Positions 1 to 7,786 are shown, counted from the first letter of the stretch. The stretch: 17,929 nt of DNA from Devosia sp. (GCA_011322005.1 DROE01000078.1:1-17929), one strand, 5' to 3'. A program made the numbers and translations. Notes: generated by a model not told the origin, from the sequence alone.

Positions 1-564
1 CTGGCGGGGAGTTTTTCCGCTGCTCGTGCGCAGGAGTTGGCCGCGCCTGAATTGCCTGAAGCCCCGCCTCTGGTTTCTGAACTGCGGGTTGGAATTTTTG
101 CCCACAAGGTTACCTATGGTTTTTTGCCGTTCGACCCAAACCGCTGGATAGGTCTGGGCCGGATTGAAGACCTCAACGTGGAATTGCTGTTCACCGCGCC
201 GGACAATGAGTTTTTCCGCTGGATGGGCTCGCCCCGGCCAAATCTGGGAGCCACATTCAGCATGGGTGGGCTTGAGAGCATGGCCCATCTGGCCCTGACC
301 TGGCAGGTGCCGGTGTTTGATACGCCGTTTTTCATTGAAGGCACGCTTGGGGCTGCGGTTCACAACGGGGCGCTGAGCGGCGCGCGGCCGCCGCGCACCA
401 ATTTCGGGTGCCGGGCGGGGTTTTATGAATCCGCCTCTTTGGGCATGAATGTGGGTGACAACGCCACGGTGATGATTACCTATGAGCACACCTCAAATCT
501 GGGACTGTGCACCCCCAACGGGGGCCTGAGCAACCTTGGCGTGCGCATGGGCTACAAGTTTTAG
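1..564 (+). CDS. PagL-like acyloxyacyl hydrolase (lipid A deacylase family), 5'-truncated by window edge
   Basis: The frame is open from base 1, so the gene begins upstream. The first visible residues (LAGSFSAARA then QE) read as the end of a signal peptide with an Ala-x-Ala cleavage site. The rest is an outer-membrane beta-barrel-like protein ending in aromatic Phe. Near the C-terminus is a His-Thr-Ser-Asn motif (His codon 487-489, Ser codon 493-495), matching the His-x-Ser catalytic pair of the PagL/acyloxyacyl hydrolase family. That family removes the 3-O-linked acyl chain of lipid A in the outer membrane. By spacing from the His, the catalytic Glu of Pseudomonas PagL falls on Ser here, so the third catalytic residue is absent or supplied elsewhere. 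The TTG at 37 is in frame but lies after the signal peptide and is not a likely start. Family assignment is fairly good; activity is inferred. Confidence 0.7.
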   Translation: MAGSFSAARAQELAAPELPEAPPLVSELRVGIFAHKVTYGFLPFDPNRWIGLGRIEDLNVELLFTAPDNEFFRWMGSPRPNLGATFSMGGLESMAHLALTWQVPVFDTPFFIEGTLGAAVHNGALSGARPPRTNFGCRAGFYESASLGMNVGDNATVMITYEHTSNLGLCTPNGGLSNLGVRMGYKF

Positions 565-875
565 CCCATATATCTGCCTTGTGTAGGGGCGTGTTCGTTA
601 CGCAAATTCATTGACTTGAGAGAAAGGGCGCGGCAATAAGGCGCTCATGTTTATCGGGCAGCCAGTAAAAAACAGACTTGTCGTTGTGCGCAGCGCGCAT
701 GCTTCTGGCTGTCCTGACCGGATGCGGGCAAAGGTCCGGGCCGGGAAAACCACTCCCACCAAAACCGTTTAGCTTTCTCCCCCGTGGCCTCTCCCGGCGG
801 GGAGAAAGGCCAGACAGCATTGGTCCATGGGGTTTTGTTCCCCTTGCGGGAGAAACAAGACGAGGAACGGACATC
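565..875. other. 311-bp intergenic region upstream of asd with several inverted repeats
   Basis: No coding sequence is convincing here. A reading frame continuous with asd runs back to 678, but its composition is unlike the gene and asd has its own ribosome-binding site. Visible structure: a loose dyad CAGCCAG (659-665) / CTGGCTG (705-711), a small hairpin TGCGC-AGC-GCGCA near 687-699, and the stronger inverted repeat listed separately at 773-808. No clear promoter or U-tailed terminator could be picked out. Confidence 0.5.
773..808. repeat. Inverted repeat CTTTCTCCCC / GGGGAGAAAG
   Basis: The 10-base arms at 773-782 and 799-808 are perfectly complementary, with a 16-base loop. The right arm is followed by A/C-rich sequence rather than a T-run, so it does not look like a rho-independent terminator for the upstream gene. 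The G/A-rich, C/T-rich composition recalls dispersed palindromes seen between genes in many Rhizobiales genomes. A related-looking patch lies at about 6730-6792. Membership of a repeat family is inferred. Confidence 0.45.
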
Positions 876-1910
876 ATGAATTATCGGGTCGCAATCGTGG
901 GCGCTACGGGCAATGTGGGCCGCGAAATGCTCAATATTCTGAGCGAACGCAATTTCCCCGCCAGCGAGGTGATTGCGCTGGCCTCTTCGCGCTCGGTGGG
1001 CCGGGAGTTGAGCTATGGGGACAGTGTACTGAAATGCAAAAATCTTGATGATTTTGATTTTTCGGGTGTGGATTTCTGCCTGATGGCGGCGGGGTCGTCC
1101 GTCTCCAGACAACTGGCCCCCAAGATTGGCGCCACCGGGTGCATGGTCATCGACAATTCCAGCTTCTGGCGCTATCACGGCGATGTTCCCCTGATTGTGC
1201 CCGAGGTCAACGCCGGTGTTCTGGACGAATATCTGGTGCGCAACGAGCGCTCCAATATCATTGCCAACCCCAATTGTTCCACCGCGCAACTGGTGGTGGC
1301 TCTCAAACCCCTGCACGATGCGGCAATTATCAAGCGGGCGGTTATTTCCACCTATCAATCGGTTTCGGGCGCAGGCAAGGAAGCTGTGGATGAACTCTGG
1401 AACCAGACGCGGGGTATCATGGTTTCGGATTCGCCCGAGGCGGCGGTGTTTACCAAGCAGATTGCCTTTAACGTCATCCCCCATATCGACAGTTTCATGG
1501 AGGACGGCTACACTAGGGAAGAATGGAAGGTTCTGGCCGAGACCAAAAAAATCCTTGACCCAAAAATCAGGGTAACCTGCACGGCGGCGCGGGTGCCGGT
1601 ATTTGTGGGCCACTCCGAGGCGGTCAATCTTGAGTTCAAGAACGAAATCAGCGCTGACGAGGCCCGTGATATTTTGCGTGATGCGCCCGGTATTGCCGTT
1701 GTCGACAAGCGCGAGGACGGGGGCTATATCACCCCGGTTGAGTGCGCGGGTGAGTATGCGACCTTTGTCTCACGCATCCGCGAGGACGCAACGGTTGAAA
1801 ATGGCCTGAACCTGTGGGTGGTTTCGGACAATTTGCGCAAAGGGGCGGCTCTGAACGCGGTGCAGATTGCCGAAACGCTGGTGGAGAAGGGTTTTTCGGG
1901 TCAGCCCTGA
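876..1910 (+). CDS. asd: Aspartate-semialdehyde dehydrogenase
   Basis: This cytoplasmic enzyme reduces beta-aspartyl phosphate to aspartate semialdehyde with NADPH, the branch point to lysine/diaminopimelate, threonine and methionine. It has 344 residues, normal for the family. The N-terminal nucleotide-binding loop GATGNVG is at residues 9-15. The catalytic Cys134 sits in NPNCST, with Gln161 in TYQSVSGAGK. The substrate-binding Arg239 and active-site His246 lie in RVPVFVGHSEAV. The start at 876 is chosen because the conserved MNYRVAIVGATG begins there and GAGGAA (862-867) lies 8 bases upstream; an upstream in-frame extension is possible but unlikely. It stands alone on the plus strand, and a hairpin at 2027-2051 may end its transcript. 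Nothing looks degraded. Very sure of identity. Confidence 0.97.
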   Translation: MNYRVAIVGATGNVGREMLNILSERNFPASEVIALASSRSVGRELSYGDSVLKCKNLDDFDFSGVDFCLMAAGSSVSRQLAPKIGATGCMVIDNSSFWRYHGDVPLIVPEVNAGVLDEYLVRNERSNIIANPNCSTAQLVVALKPLHDAAIIKRAVISTYQSVSGAGKEAVDELWNQTRGIMVSDSPEAAVFTKQIAFNVIPHIDSFMEDGYTREEWKVLAETKKILDPKIRVTCTAARVPVFVGHSEAVNLEFKNEISADEARDILRDAPGIAVVDKREDGGYITPVECAGEYATFVSRIREDATVENGLNLWVVSDNLRKGAALNAVQIAETLVEKGFSGQP

Positions 1911-2026
1911 GCGCAGATGCGTCAGAATATTGTGAAGGCAATTCTTCGGGCCTGCCGGGTAAAACGGCCTTTGCAGCCCCCGGCTTTTCCTATGCCCCAA
2001 ATTTTTCGATAGTCGTTCACAAATCT

Positions 2027-2051
2027 CCGGGTCCTGATGGGGGCGACCCGG
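2027..2051 (+). terminator. Possible terminator hairpin after asd
   Basis: A perfect 7-bp stem CCGGGTC (2027-2033) / GACCCGG (2045-2051) with an 11-base loop lies 116 bases after the asd stop. The tract that follows is T/A-rich (about 2055-2085) but does not contain an immediate U-run, so termination is plausible rather than certain. The AT-rich stretch from about 2056 to 2092 may also hold the promoter of the next gene, although no clean -35/-10 pair stands out. Confidence 0.4.
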
Positions 2052-2116
2052 ATACACGTTTATTTTACGCATTTTTGTACATTATTGAGCCCGAACCTGT
2101 TTGTTGAGGTGGCGTT

Positions 2117-4087
2117 GTGTATCCATTGACCTTTTTTTCGTCGTTGTTCGGCATTGAAAAAGACAATCACGAACTTTGCCTTACCCAGTACAAGTCTGTA
2201 ACTGCGCACGCACCGCTTGTTTACATGAGTTTGATGTTGGCCGTGATTGGCCTGGCCTATGTGAATATGAACAATGCATCGGCGGCGGTGACCATTGTCA
2301 TGCCTCTGCTCCTCGTTCTTGTGGACCTCATCGCTTTTCACTCCTTCATGATCCAGAGGGACCTCAACCTCAGTTCGTATCGCTCAAGCGTTGTAAGACG
2401 ACTGCACGTCACGGTCTGGTCGGCGCTGGCGCTGGGTGTGATTCATGGGGGCTGGGTCATCATCCTGCTGGCCCAGGGTGATGCGGCCACGCAAAACCTG
2501 ACTGTGATTATCTTTTCCCTGTCGAGCCTGGGAGCGGCAATCTGCCTGCTGCAACTGCCGGTAGCGGCCATTGCCCTTTCTGTTTCAGCCATGAGTCCGC
2601 TGTCGCTCTTCTTGTGGTTCTCCGGGGAGCCCGGACATCAAATTTCCGCCTTGGCAATTGCCATCTCCACCGCAGTGGGAGCGTTTGCCATCAACCGGTA
2701 CGGGAAGGACTATTCCCGCATGGTGATGAAACAGCGCGAAGTGGGCGCAAAAAAATCCGAAGCCGAACAGATAAGCCGCCTGAACAGGATCATGGCCCAT
2801 CAGGACAGCCTGACGGGGCTGGCCAACCGCCGGGCGTTTTTGAGCAATATCAATGCGCAGGTGGCTGATGCGCAAAAGGGTCTCATGGACGGCCTGTCGG
2901 TGGGTATTCTTGATCTGGACGGATTTAAGCTTGTCAATGATGTGTACGGACATCCCGCCGGAGACAGGTTGCTGAAATCAGCAGGAAGGCGTTTGACGGA
3001 TCTGTTCTATTCCCGGGTCTTTGTCGCCCGGCTTGGAGGGGATGAGTTTGGCATAGCAGTCAGCGGCAAGCGTTCGCAGGAAGAATTGCGTGCCCTGGGC
3101 GAGCGGATTTGCTCCGCCATGCGGGTTCCTTTCGATCTGGATGGGAGAAGTGTGCACCTGGGCGGTTCTGTGGGGTTTGCCCGTTGGACAGAGGTTGGTG
3201 ATACGGCCGAAATTCTGTTCGAGAGGGCTGACTACGCGCTTTATCACACCAAGGAAAGCTCGCGCGGCGCGGTGACCATATTCAACGACCAGCATGCGGC
3301 CAGGCTTCGTGAAATCACTGTGGTTGACCGGCAGTTGCATGATGCGGATTTCGACAAAGAAATGTCGCTTATGTTCCAGCCAATCGTTTCGCTTGGCCAA
3401 CAAAAAACCGTGGGGCTTGAAGTTCTGGCGCGCTGGAACAGTCCGGCCCTGGGAATTGTCACGCCGGATGTGTTCATCTGTTCGGCGGAGCGGCTCGGCA
3501 TTATCAACCGTTTGACGGCATCGTTGCTGGAAAAGGCTCTTCGGGATGCAGAAACCTGGCCTGACGACCTGTTCATGTCTTTTAATCTTTCCATGCAGGA
3601 CATCACCTCGACCGCTGCTGTTCTCAAGCTGGTTTCAATCATCAATTCTTCGGGCTTTGATCCCAAGAGAATAACGCTTGAGGTCCCCGAAACCGCCGTG
3701 ATGAACAATTATGAGCGGGCGCTGGATTCGCTGACATTGCTGAAGAATCTGGGGGTCAATATCGCGCTGGATGACTTTGGCACCGGATATTCCTCGCTCG
3801 CCTATGTGCGCACATTGCCACTGGACAAACTCAAGCTTGACCGCTCCTTTGTGGTTGATCTGGTTCGGGATGCGGCGGCGCGGGCCGTTGCCGGCTCCAT
3901 GATTGAAATGTGCCGGAGTCTGAATGTGGATTGTATTGTTGAAGGCGTTGAAACCGGTGAGCAGGTAAGAATACTGAACAAGCTGGGTTGCGAGATAATT
4001 CAGGGCTATTATTGCTCAAGGCCGCTGAGCGCCCATGATGCACGCGCCTTTGTGCGGAGTGAACGCCAGAAGAAGCAGGCGGGCTGA
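2117..4087 (+). CDS. Membrane-anchored GGDEF-EAL cyclic-di-GMP turnover protein
   Basis: This 656-residue protein starts at GTG, with GAGG (2106-2109) 7 bases upstream. The N-terminal third (about 32-192) has roughly six hydrophobic segments without a recognised sensor domain. A short linker leads to a diguanylate cyclase domain (about 220-390) with intact GGDEF at 307-311. The inhibitory RxxD I-site is absent: the aligned residues are Tyr-Ser-Arg-Val. The C-terminal phosphodiesterase domain (about 400-650) has EVL in place of EAL (435-437), but retains the metal-binding and catalytic landmarks: Asn490 in FNLS, Glu522, DDFGTG (552-557), Lys571/Lys573 and EGVET (609-613). It probably sits in the inner membrane and hydrolyses c-di-GMP; the GGDEF half could be a second activity or a GTP-binding regulatory unit. 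It appears monocistronic. Which activity dominates is inferred. Confidence 0.92.
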   Translation: MYPLTFFSSLFGIEKDNHELCLTQYKSVTAHAPLVYMSLMLAVIGLAYVNMNNASAAVTIVMPLLLVLVDLIAFHSFMIQRDLNLSSYRSSVVRRLHVTVWSALALGVIHGGWVIILLAQGDAATQNLTVIIFSLSSLGAAICLLQLPVAAIALSVSAMSPLSLFLWFSGEPGHQISALAIAISTAVGAFAINRYGKDYSRMVMKQREVGAKKSEAEQISRLNRIMAHQDSLTGLANRRAFLSNINAQVADAQKGLMDGLSVGILDLDGFKLVNDVYGHPAGDRLLKSAGRRLTDLFYSRVFVARLGGDEFGIAVSGKRSQEELRALGERICSAMRVPFDLDGRSVHLGGSVGFARWTEVGDTAEILFERADYALYHTKESSRGAVTIFNDQHAARLREITVVDRQLHDADFDKEMSLMFQPIVSLGQQKTVGLEVLARWNSPALGIVTPDVFICSAERLGIINRLTASLLEKALRDAETWPDDLFMSFNLSMQDITSTAAVLKLVSIINSSGFDPKRITLEVPETAVMNNYERALDSLTLLKNLGVNIALDDFGTGYSSLAYVRTLPLDKLKLDRSFVVDLVRDAAARAVAGSMIEMCRSLNVDCIVEGVETGEQVRILNKLGCEIIQGYYCSRPLSAHDARAFVRSERQKKQAG

Positions 4088-4098
4088 CTTTTGCTGAC

Positions 4099-4146
4099 CC
4101 GGGGTGCCGAACCCGGAATCTCCACCTTCGGGGGCGGGGGGTTTTT
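4099..4146 (+). terminator. Possible terminator region after the GGDEF-EAL gene
   Basis: A 5-bp stem CCGGG (4099-4103) / CCCGG (4112-4116) is followed by a G-rich run ending in TTTTT at 4142-4146. The stem is short and separated from the T-run, so this is weak. The rest of the 171-bp gap to the next gene shows no promoter I can name. Confidence 0.25.
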
Positions 4147-4258
4147 CCTTGCCATTGCACGGGCCTTTTGACAGGCTCATGCACTTGTGAAACGGGCGGA
4201 GCCGGCAGCCCTGTCCGACCGCTTTTGCTCCGCGAAACTTTAGTGCTGATGGAACCCA

Positions 4259-5140
4259 ATGCCCCTGCGCCATATTCTGCTTGCCCTTCTGGTTGTTGCC
4301 ATCTGGGGCTTCAACTTCGTCATCATCAAGCTTTCTGTTCAGGTGCTGGACCCCCTTCTGGCGGCGGCTTTGCGGTTTTTGCTGGCGGCATTTCCAGCAC
4401 TTTTGTTTGTTCGTCCTCCCAGGGGCGCAGGAGGCAGAACCCCATGGGCAGTGGTGATCGGGTTCGGGCTCACCTTTGGGTTCGGGCTTTATGTTTTCCT
4501 CAACTTTGCCCTTTTTCTGGGCATGCCCGCCGGTCTGGCTTCAACCGTTTTGCAGGTACAGGTGTTTTTTACTTTTCTGGTGGCGTTTCTTGTGCTGCGG
4601 GAGCGGCCGCGAACAGTGCAGACAGTTGGCGCTGTCATAGCCTTTTCTGGTATCGGCCTCATAGGCTACCACCGGCTGGAAGGCGCGGCGTTTGCTCCCT
4701 TCTTCCTGACCATATGTGCGGCATTCGTCTGGGCGCTGGCCAATGTGCTCACCCGATATGCGGGCCGGGTAAATCCGGTGGCGCTGGCGGTCTGGGGCTC
4801 GCTGTTTGCCGCCATCCCGCTGCTTGCACTTTCGGTTCTGGTGGAGGGGCCGGGCGGGCTGGTTGGAATGTTTGTCCAGCCGGACCTGTGGACGTGGGGC
4901 CTGCTGGCCTTTCTGGCCTATCCAGCGACTCTGTTCGGTTTTTCCATCTGGAACAAGCTGCTCGCTACCTATCCCGCTTCAAGTGTTGTTCCGTTCACAC
5001 TTCTGGTGCCCTTCACCGGACTGTTGTCAGGATGGGCGATTCTTGGGGAGCAAATCACGTCCCTTGAAATGGCAGGTGGCTTTCTGGTGGTGCTGGGGCT
5101 GGGGGTAACTCTGTTCAGGTCACCATACAGGACTAGATAA
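4259..5140 (+). CDS. eamA: EamA-family (DMT superfamily) exporter, EamA/YdeD-like
   Basis: This 293-residue integral membrane protein has about ten hydrophobic segments in two tandem EamA halves (about 5-133 and 144-285). The stretches LALLVVAIWGFNFV near the N-terminus and MPAGLASTVLQVQ near residue 90 closely resemble the Escherichia coli O-acetylserine/cysteine exporter EamA, as I remember it. The likely role is therefore efflux of cysteine-pathway metabolites or other small molecules, but substrates of this superfamily cannot be read from sequence. The ATG at 4259 has only a weak GGAA upstream; an ATG at 4249 is in another frame. The 3' end overlaps the convergent carbonic anhydrase gene by 8 bases (5133-5140), a tight tail-to-tail arrangement. 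Family is very sure; the symbol is moderately sure. Confidence 0.85.
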   Translation: MPLRHILLALLVVAIWGFNFVIIKLSVQVLDPLLAAALRFLLAAFPALLFVRPPRGAGGRTPWAVVIGFGLTFGFGLYVFLNFALFLGMPAGLASTVLQVQVFFTFLVAFLVLRERPRTVQTVGAVIAFSGIGLIGYHRLEGAAFAPFFLTICAAFVWALANVLTRYAGRVNPVALAVWGSLFAAIPLLALSVLVEGPGGLVGMFVQPDLWTWGLLAFLAYPATLFGFSIWNKLLATYPASSVVPFTLLVPFTGLLSGWAILGEQITSLEMAGGFLVVLGLGVTLFRSPYRTR

Positions 5141-5774
5141 CCGGCCGCTCAAACTCGCCGTTCTTGTGATCCATAATCCACAATTCTCCCAGCTTGATGT
5201 CGAACCAGGCACCGTGCAGCGCCAGCCTGCCCGATTTTTCCGCCGCCGAAATATAGGGGAAACTGCGCAGGTTGCGAATGGAATTGCGAACGGATATCCG
5301 CTCGAGCATGGTGTGACGCTCACCATCGGTCATCAGGCCATTATCCGTGAACTGCTCGGTAACCGGGTCCAGGAGGTGCATCCATTTGCCGATGAAATCT
5401 CCCGGCGCCAGCGGTTCGGCCATGGGGTGCAGGGCTGCGTGAATGCCCCCGCAGCGCCCGTGGCCCATCACAACGATGTTCTTGACTTTCAGCGCCTGCA
5501 CAGCAAACTCTATGGCCGCCGAGGTGCCGTGCTGGCCGCCGTCCGGCTCAAAGGGGGGTACCAGATTGGCAACGTTCCTTAGAACAAACAATTCGCCCGG
5601 GCCGGTGCTGAATATGGTTTCAGGCGCGGCCCTGCTGTCGCAACAGGCGATGATCATTGTTTCGGGTTTCTGACCATTCTCCGCCAGGTCTATATAGCGC
5701 TGACGCTCGTTGGCATGGCGGTGTTCCATGAAGCTGGCGTAGCCGGAAAGAAGTTTTTCTGGAAAATTATGCAT
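5133..5774 (-). CDS. Beta-class carbonic anhydrase
   Basis: This cytoplasmic zinc enzyme interconverts CO2 and bicarbonate, supplying bicarbonate to carboxylases. It has 213 residues, typical of bacterial beta-class enzymes. The zinc and active-site residues are all present: Cys45, Asp46 and Arg48 in CDSR, then His105 and Cys108 in HGRCGG. The QHGTSAAIEFAV stretch (81-92) and the LRNVAN motif (65-70) are also family hallmarks. It starts at ATG 5774-5772, with GAGAG just upstream (5782-5778 on this strand) but unusually close (3 bases). That GAGAG is the right arm of a small hairpin, listed separately. It is convergent with the exporter gene and has the same orientation as the broken dehydrogenase, 111 bases downstream of it. 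A symbol such as can or cynT cannot be chosen from sequence alone. Confidence 0.95.
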   Translation of the reverse strand: MHNFPEKLLSGYASFMEHRHANERQRYIDLAENGQKPETMIIACCDSRAAPETIFSTGPGELFVLRNVANLVPPFEPDGGQHGTSAAIEFAVQALKVKNIVVMGHGRCGGIHAALHPMAEPLAPGDFIGKWMHLLDPVTEQFTDNGLMTDGERHTMLERISVRNSIRNLRSFPYISAAEKSGRLALHGAWFDIKLGELWIMDHKNGEFERPVI

Positions 5775-5777
5775 GGG

Positions 5778-5791
5778 CTCTCAATAGAGAG
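5778..5791 (-). promoter_or_regulatory. Hairpin covering the carbonic anhydrase ribosome-binding site
   Basis: On the minus strand the leader reads CTCTC-TATT-GAGAG, a perfect 5-bp stem with a 4-base loop ending 3 bases before the ATG. The right arm is the only purine-rich candidate for ribosome binding. A stem this short could modulate translation, but it may be coincidental. Confidence 0.3.
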
Positions 5792-5885
5792 AAGCGGGGC
5801 CGATATCAACATTGTGCACGAGGCAAATTGACGCTTTTGCCCCGTGTGTTGCTACGCTGGTCCCGCTGAACGCCTTCCCTTGCAG

Positions 5886-6609
5886 CTAGGCTGCGGCGAA
5901 CTGTTTTTCGACACTCTTGTGGTCCTTGCGCCAGTTTGCGTAAACCTGCCTGGCCATTACGCCGGGGAATATATCTTCCTTCCCTTCACCTATGCCGGCA
6001 ACGATGGTTCTTGCGACATCGGCCGGATTTGCTTTGTCCATTTCCACACCGGCCAGCATCTCGGTGTCAATGGCTCCGGGGAATACCGAATGCACAACGG
6101 TGTTTTTTGGCGCCAGTTCGGCGCGCAGGGACAGGGTCATCGACCAGGCTGCCGCCTTGGATATATTGTCGGGAGTAATGCCGGGCATGGAGGCCAGCGA
6201 CAACAGGGTGAGGATATTGAGGATGGCCCCCCCGCCATTGCTCTTGATCACCGGGGCGAATGCGCGGGCGAGGCTCAGGGGTCCGAACAGGTTGACATCA
6301 AGATTTTTTGCTGATGGTGCCGGGGTCGGCTTCAAGGGCGCTTGCGAAGCTGATGATCGCTGCATTGTTAATCAGCAGGGTTGCGTCAGCGGCTTCTTCC
6401 GCCAGGGCGGCGACCTGGGCGGGGTCGGTCACTTCAAGGGGAAGCGGTGTGACCCTTGGGTCGATGCCGCCAAGAGCCTTCAGTCCCTCATCGGTGCGCG
6501 CAGTGGCATAGATTCTGGTCGCTCCCGCCTGGAGCAGTGCGTCGACAAGTGCGCGGCCAACGCCGCGATTTGCGCCGGTCACGACAGAGACGGATTTTTG
6601 AATGTTCAT
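5886..6609 (-). pseudogene. Short-chain dehydrogenase/reductase, frameshifted and missing catalytic residues
   Basis: Two overlapping frames (6609 to 6298 and 6365 to 5886) together make one SDR protein of about 240 residues. The N-terminal half has the NAD(P)-binding loop TGANRGVG (11-18) and NNAA where NNAG is usual (81-84). Removing one A from the run of six on this strand (plus-strand T6 at 6304-6309) joins them as ...GTISKNLDVNLFGPL..., the normal SDR sequence. In the joined protein the active site is also altered: the usual Ser is Thr134, and the catalytic Tyr of YxxxK is Asp147 (codon 6170-6168), with Lys151 kept. The start at 6609 has GAAGGA upstream (6621-6616). It is divergent from a LysR gene, an arrangement in which the regulator usually controls the neighbour. 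The frameshift alone could be a sequencing error, but the lost Ser and Tyr suggest real decay. Confidence 0.8.
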
Positions 6610-6859
6610 CGGGTTTCCTTCTTTTTTGGTGAGAGCACACCTTATTCATGCGGATTGATGCCAGAAATGCCACCGAATGCACTGGATTCGTGTAAGTTAC
6701 GCACTAATATGAATTTGGCGGAAAGCGACCGGGAGGAGGGCGGGCAATTGTCGGCATTCTCGCCTTCTGGGAGAGATTGGGGAGAGGGGTGATCCATTTG
6801 TGGTGCCTTGCGTCATTGCGGACACAGTTCGGGCCAAAATTCATGCAAGAGGTGCAATA
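6610..6859. promoter_or_regulatory. Divergent control region between the broken SDR gene and the LysR gene
   Basis: This 250-bp region should hold both promoters and the LysR binding site. The best dyads are CGAAT-N7-ATTCG (6674-6690) and the imperfect GTGTAA-G-TTACGC (6691-6703). They lie side by side just before TAATAT (6705-6710), which could be a -10 element. LysR operators usually have a T-N11-A core inside such dyads, so these are candidates only. A G/A-rich patch at about 6730-6792 resembles dispersed intergenic palindromes and seems unrelated to regulation. Transcript starts are not determined. Confidence 0.4.
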
Positions 6860-7786
6860 ATGCAGATTGAATCTCTTGAGTTATTCGTAGAAGTCGCGCG
6901 CCGGGGCAGTTTTGCCGAAGTTGCCCGCCTTCATGAAAAAGACGCTTCGTCGGTATCGCGGGCGATTTCGGCGCTTGAGGGCAAGCTGGGTGTGCGCCTG
7001 TTTCAACGCACCACGCGCCGGGTCAGTCTTACCGAGGCGGGCCGGGTGTTTCTGGACCGGGCGGCGCCCCTCATCGAGGGGCTGGCGATGGCGCAGGATG
7101 AAGCCCGGGCCATGTCCAGCGAACCGCAGGGCAATCTGAGGCTCACCACTTCGGTGTCCCTGGGTCAGCAATGCGTGGTGCCCCTGCTGCCGCGCTTTCG
7201 CGAACTGTTTCCCAAAATCTCCATCGAGCTTCTTTTAACCGATGCAAACCTTGATCTGGTGGCCGAGCGCATCGATCTGGCCATCCGGCTTGGACAGCGC
7301 CCGGAGGCGGATTACATATCGGCGCGCCTGCTTGATACAAGATACCGGGTGTGCGCCAGTCCCTCCTATCTCAAGGATTGTGCGCCGCTGCGCCGCCCCC
7401 AGGACCTTGGCCGGCACCGCTGCCTGCTGCAACCGCTGCCTGGATTTTCCACCAGATGGCGCTTTGCCAGCACTCTTGGTGATGTCACGGAGCGCACCGA
7501 GGAACTGGTGCCGGTGGATGGGGATATAGTCATTTCCAACGCGGTGGCGCTGAGGGATGCGGCGGTTTCGGGGCTCGGTCCGGCCCTGCTGGTGGACTGG
7601 CTGATAAAGGACCAGCTTGCAAGCGGGGAGCTGGCCGATGTGTTTCCCTATCATCTGGTTACGCCAACCGGTTTCAACCCCGGGGTGTGGCTGGTCTATC
7701 CGAGCCGCAGGTTTCTGGCGCAAAAAGTGCGGGTTACCGCGGATTTTTTCAAGCAATATCTTGGCCGCAAGCAGCAGGGGGACTAG
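6860..7786 (+). CDS. LysR-family transcriptional regulator
   Basis: This 308-residue protein has the classic LysR layout. A winged helix-turn-helix occupies residues 1-60 (LELFVEVARRGSFAEVARL, SSVSRAISALE, RLFQRTTRRVSLTEAG), followed by a linker helix and a two-lobed effector-binding domain from about 91 to 295. I chose the ATG at 6860 because the HTH begins there and AGAGG (6848-6852) lies 7 bases upstream; an in-frame extension to 6800 adds non-conserved residues. It is divergent from the SDR pseudogene, which it probably regulated. If the SDR is truly dead, this regulator may be an orphan or control other genes. The effector is unknown. The small DUF1737 gene starts 4 bases after its stop and is probably co-transcribed. 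Confidence 0.95.
   Translation: MQIESLELFVEVARRGSFAEVARLHEKDASSVSRAISALEGKLGVRLFQRTTRRVSLTEAGRVFLDRAAPLIEGLAMAQDEARAMSSEPQGNLRLTTSVSLGQQCVVPLLPRFRELFPKISIELLLTDANLDLVAERIDLAIRLGQRPEADYISARLLDTRYRVCASPSYLKDCAPLRRPQDLGRHRCLLQPLPGFSTRWRFASTLGDVTERTEELVPVDGDIVISNAVALRDAAVSGLGPALLVDWLIKDQLASGELADVFPYHLVTPTGFNPGVWLVYPSRRFLAQKVRVTADFFKQYLGRKQQGD

Noticed and set aside
678..875. In-frame N-terminal extension of asd that looks like a lipoprotein signal (LLAVLTGC)
   Set aside because: Asd is cytoplasmic, the conserved N-terminus begins at 876 with a good ribosome-binding site, and the extension contains the intergenic inverted repeat.
651..1613. Long open frame of 320 codons on the minus strand opposite asd
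   Set aside because: It is antisense to a certain gene and its translation (Arg/His/Gly-rich, no family) is what high-GC codon use on the other strand produces.
4168..5067. Open frame of 299 codons on the plus strand overlapping the exporter gene
   Set aside because: The overlapping frame at 4259-5140 is a clear EamA protein; this one is Cys/Gly/Ser-rich with no recognisable domain.
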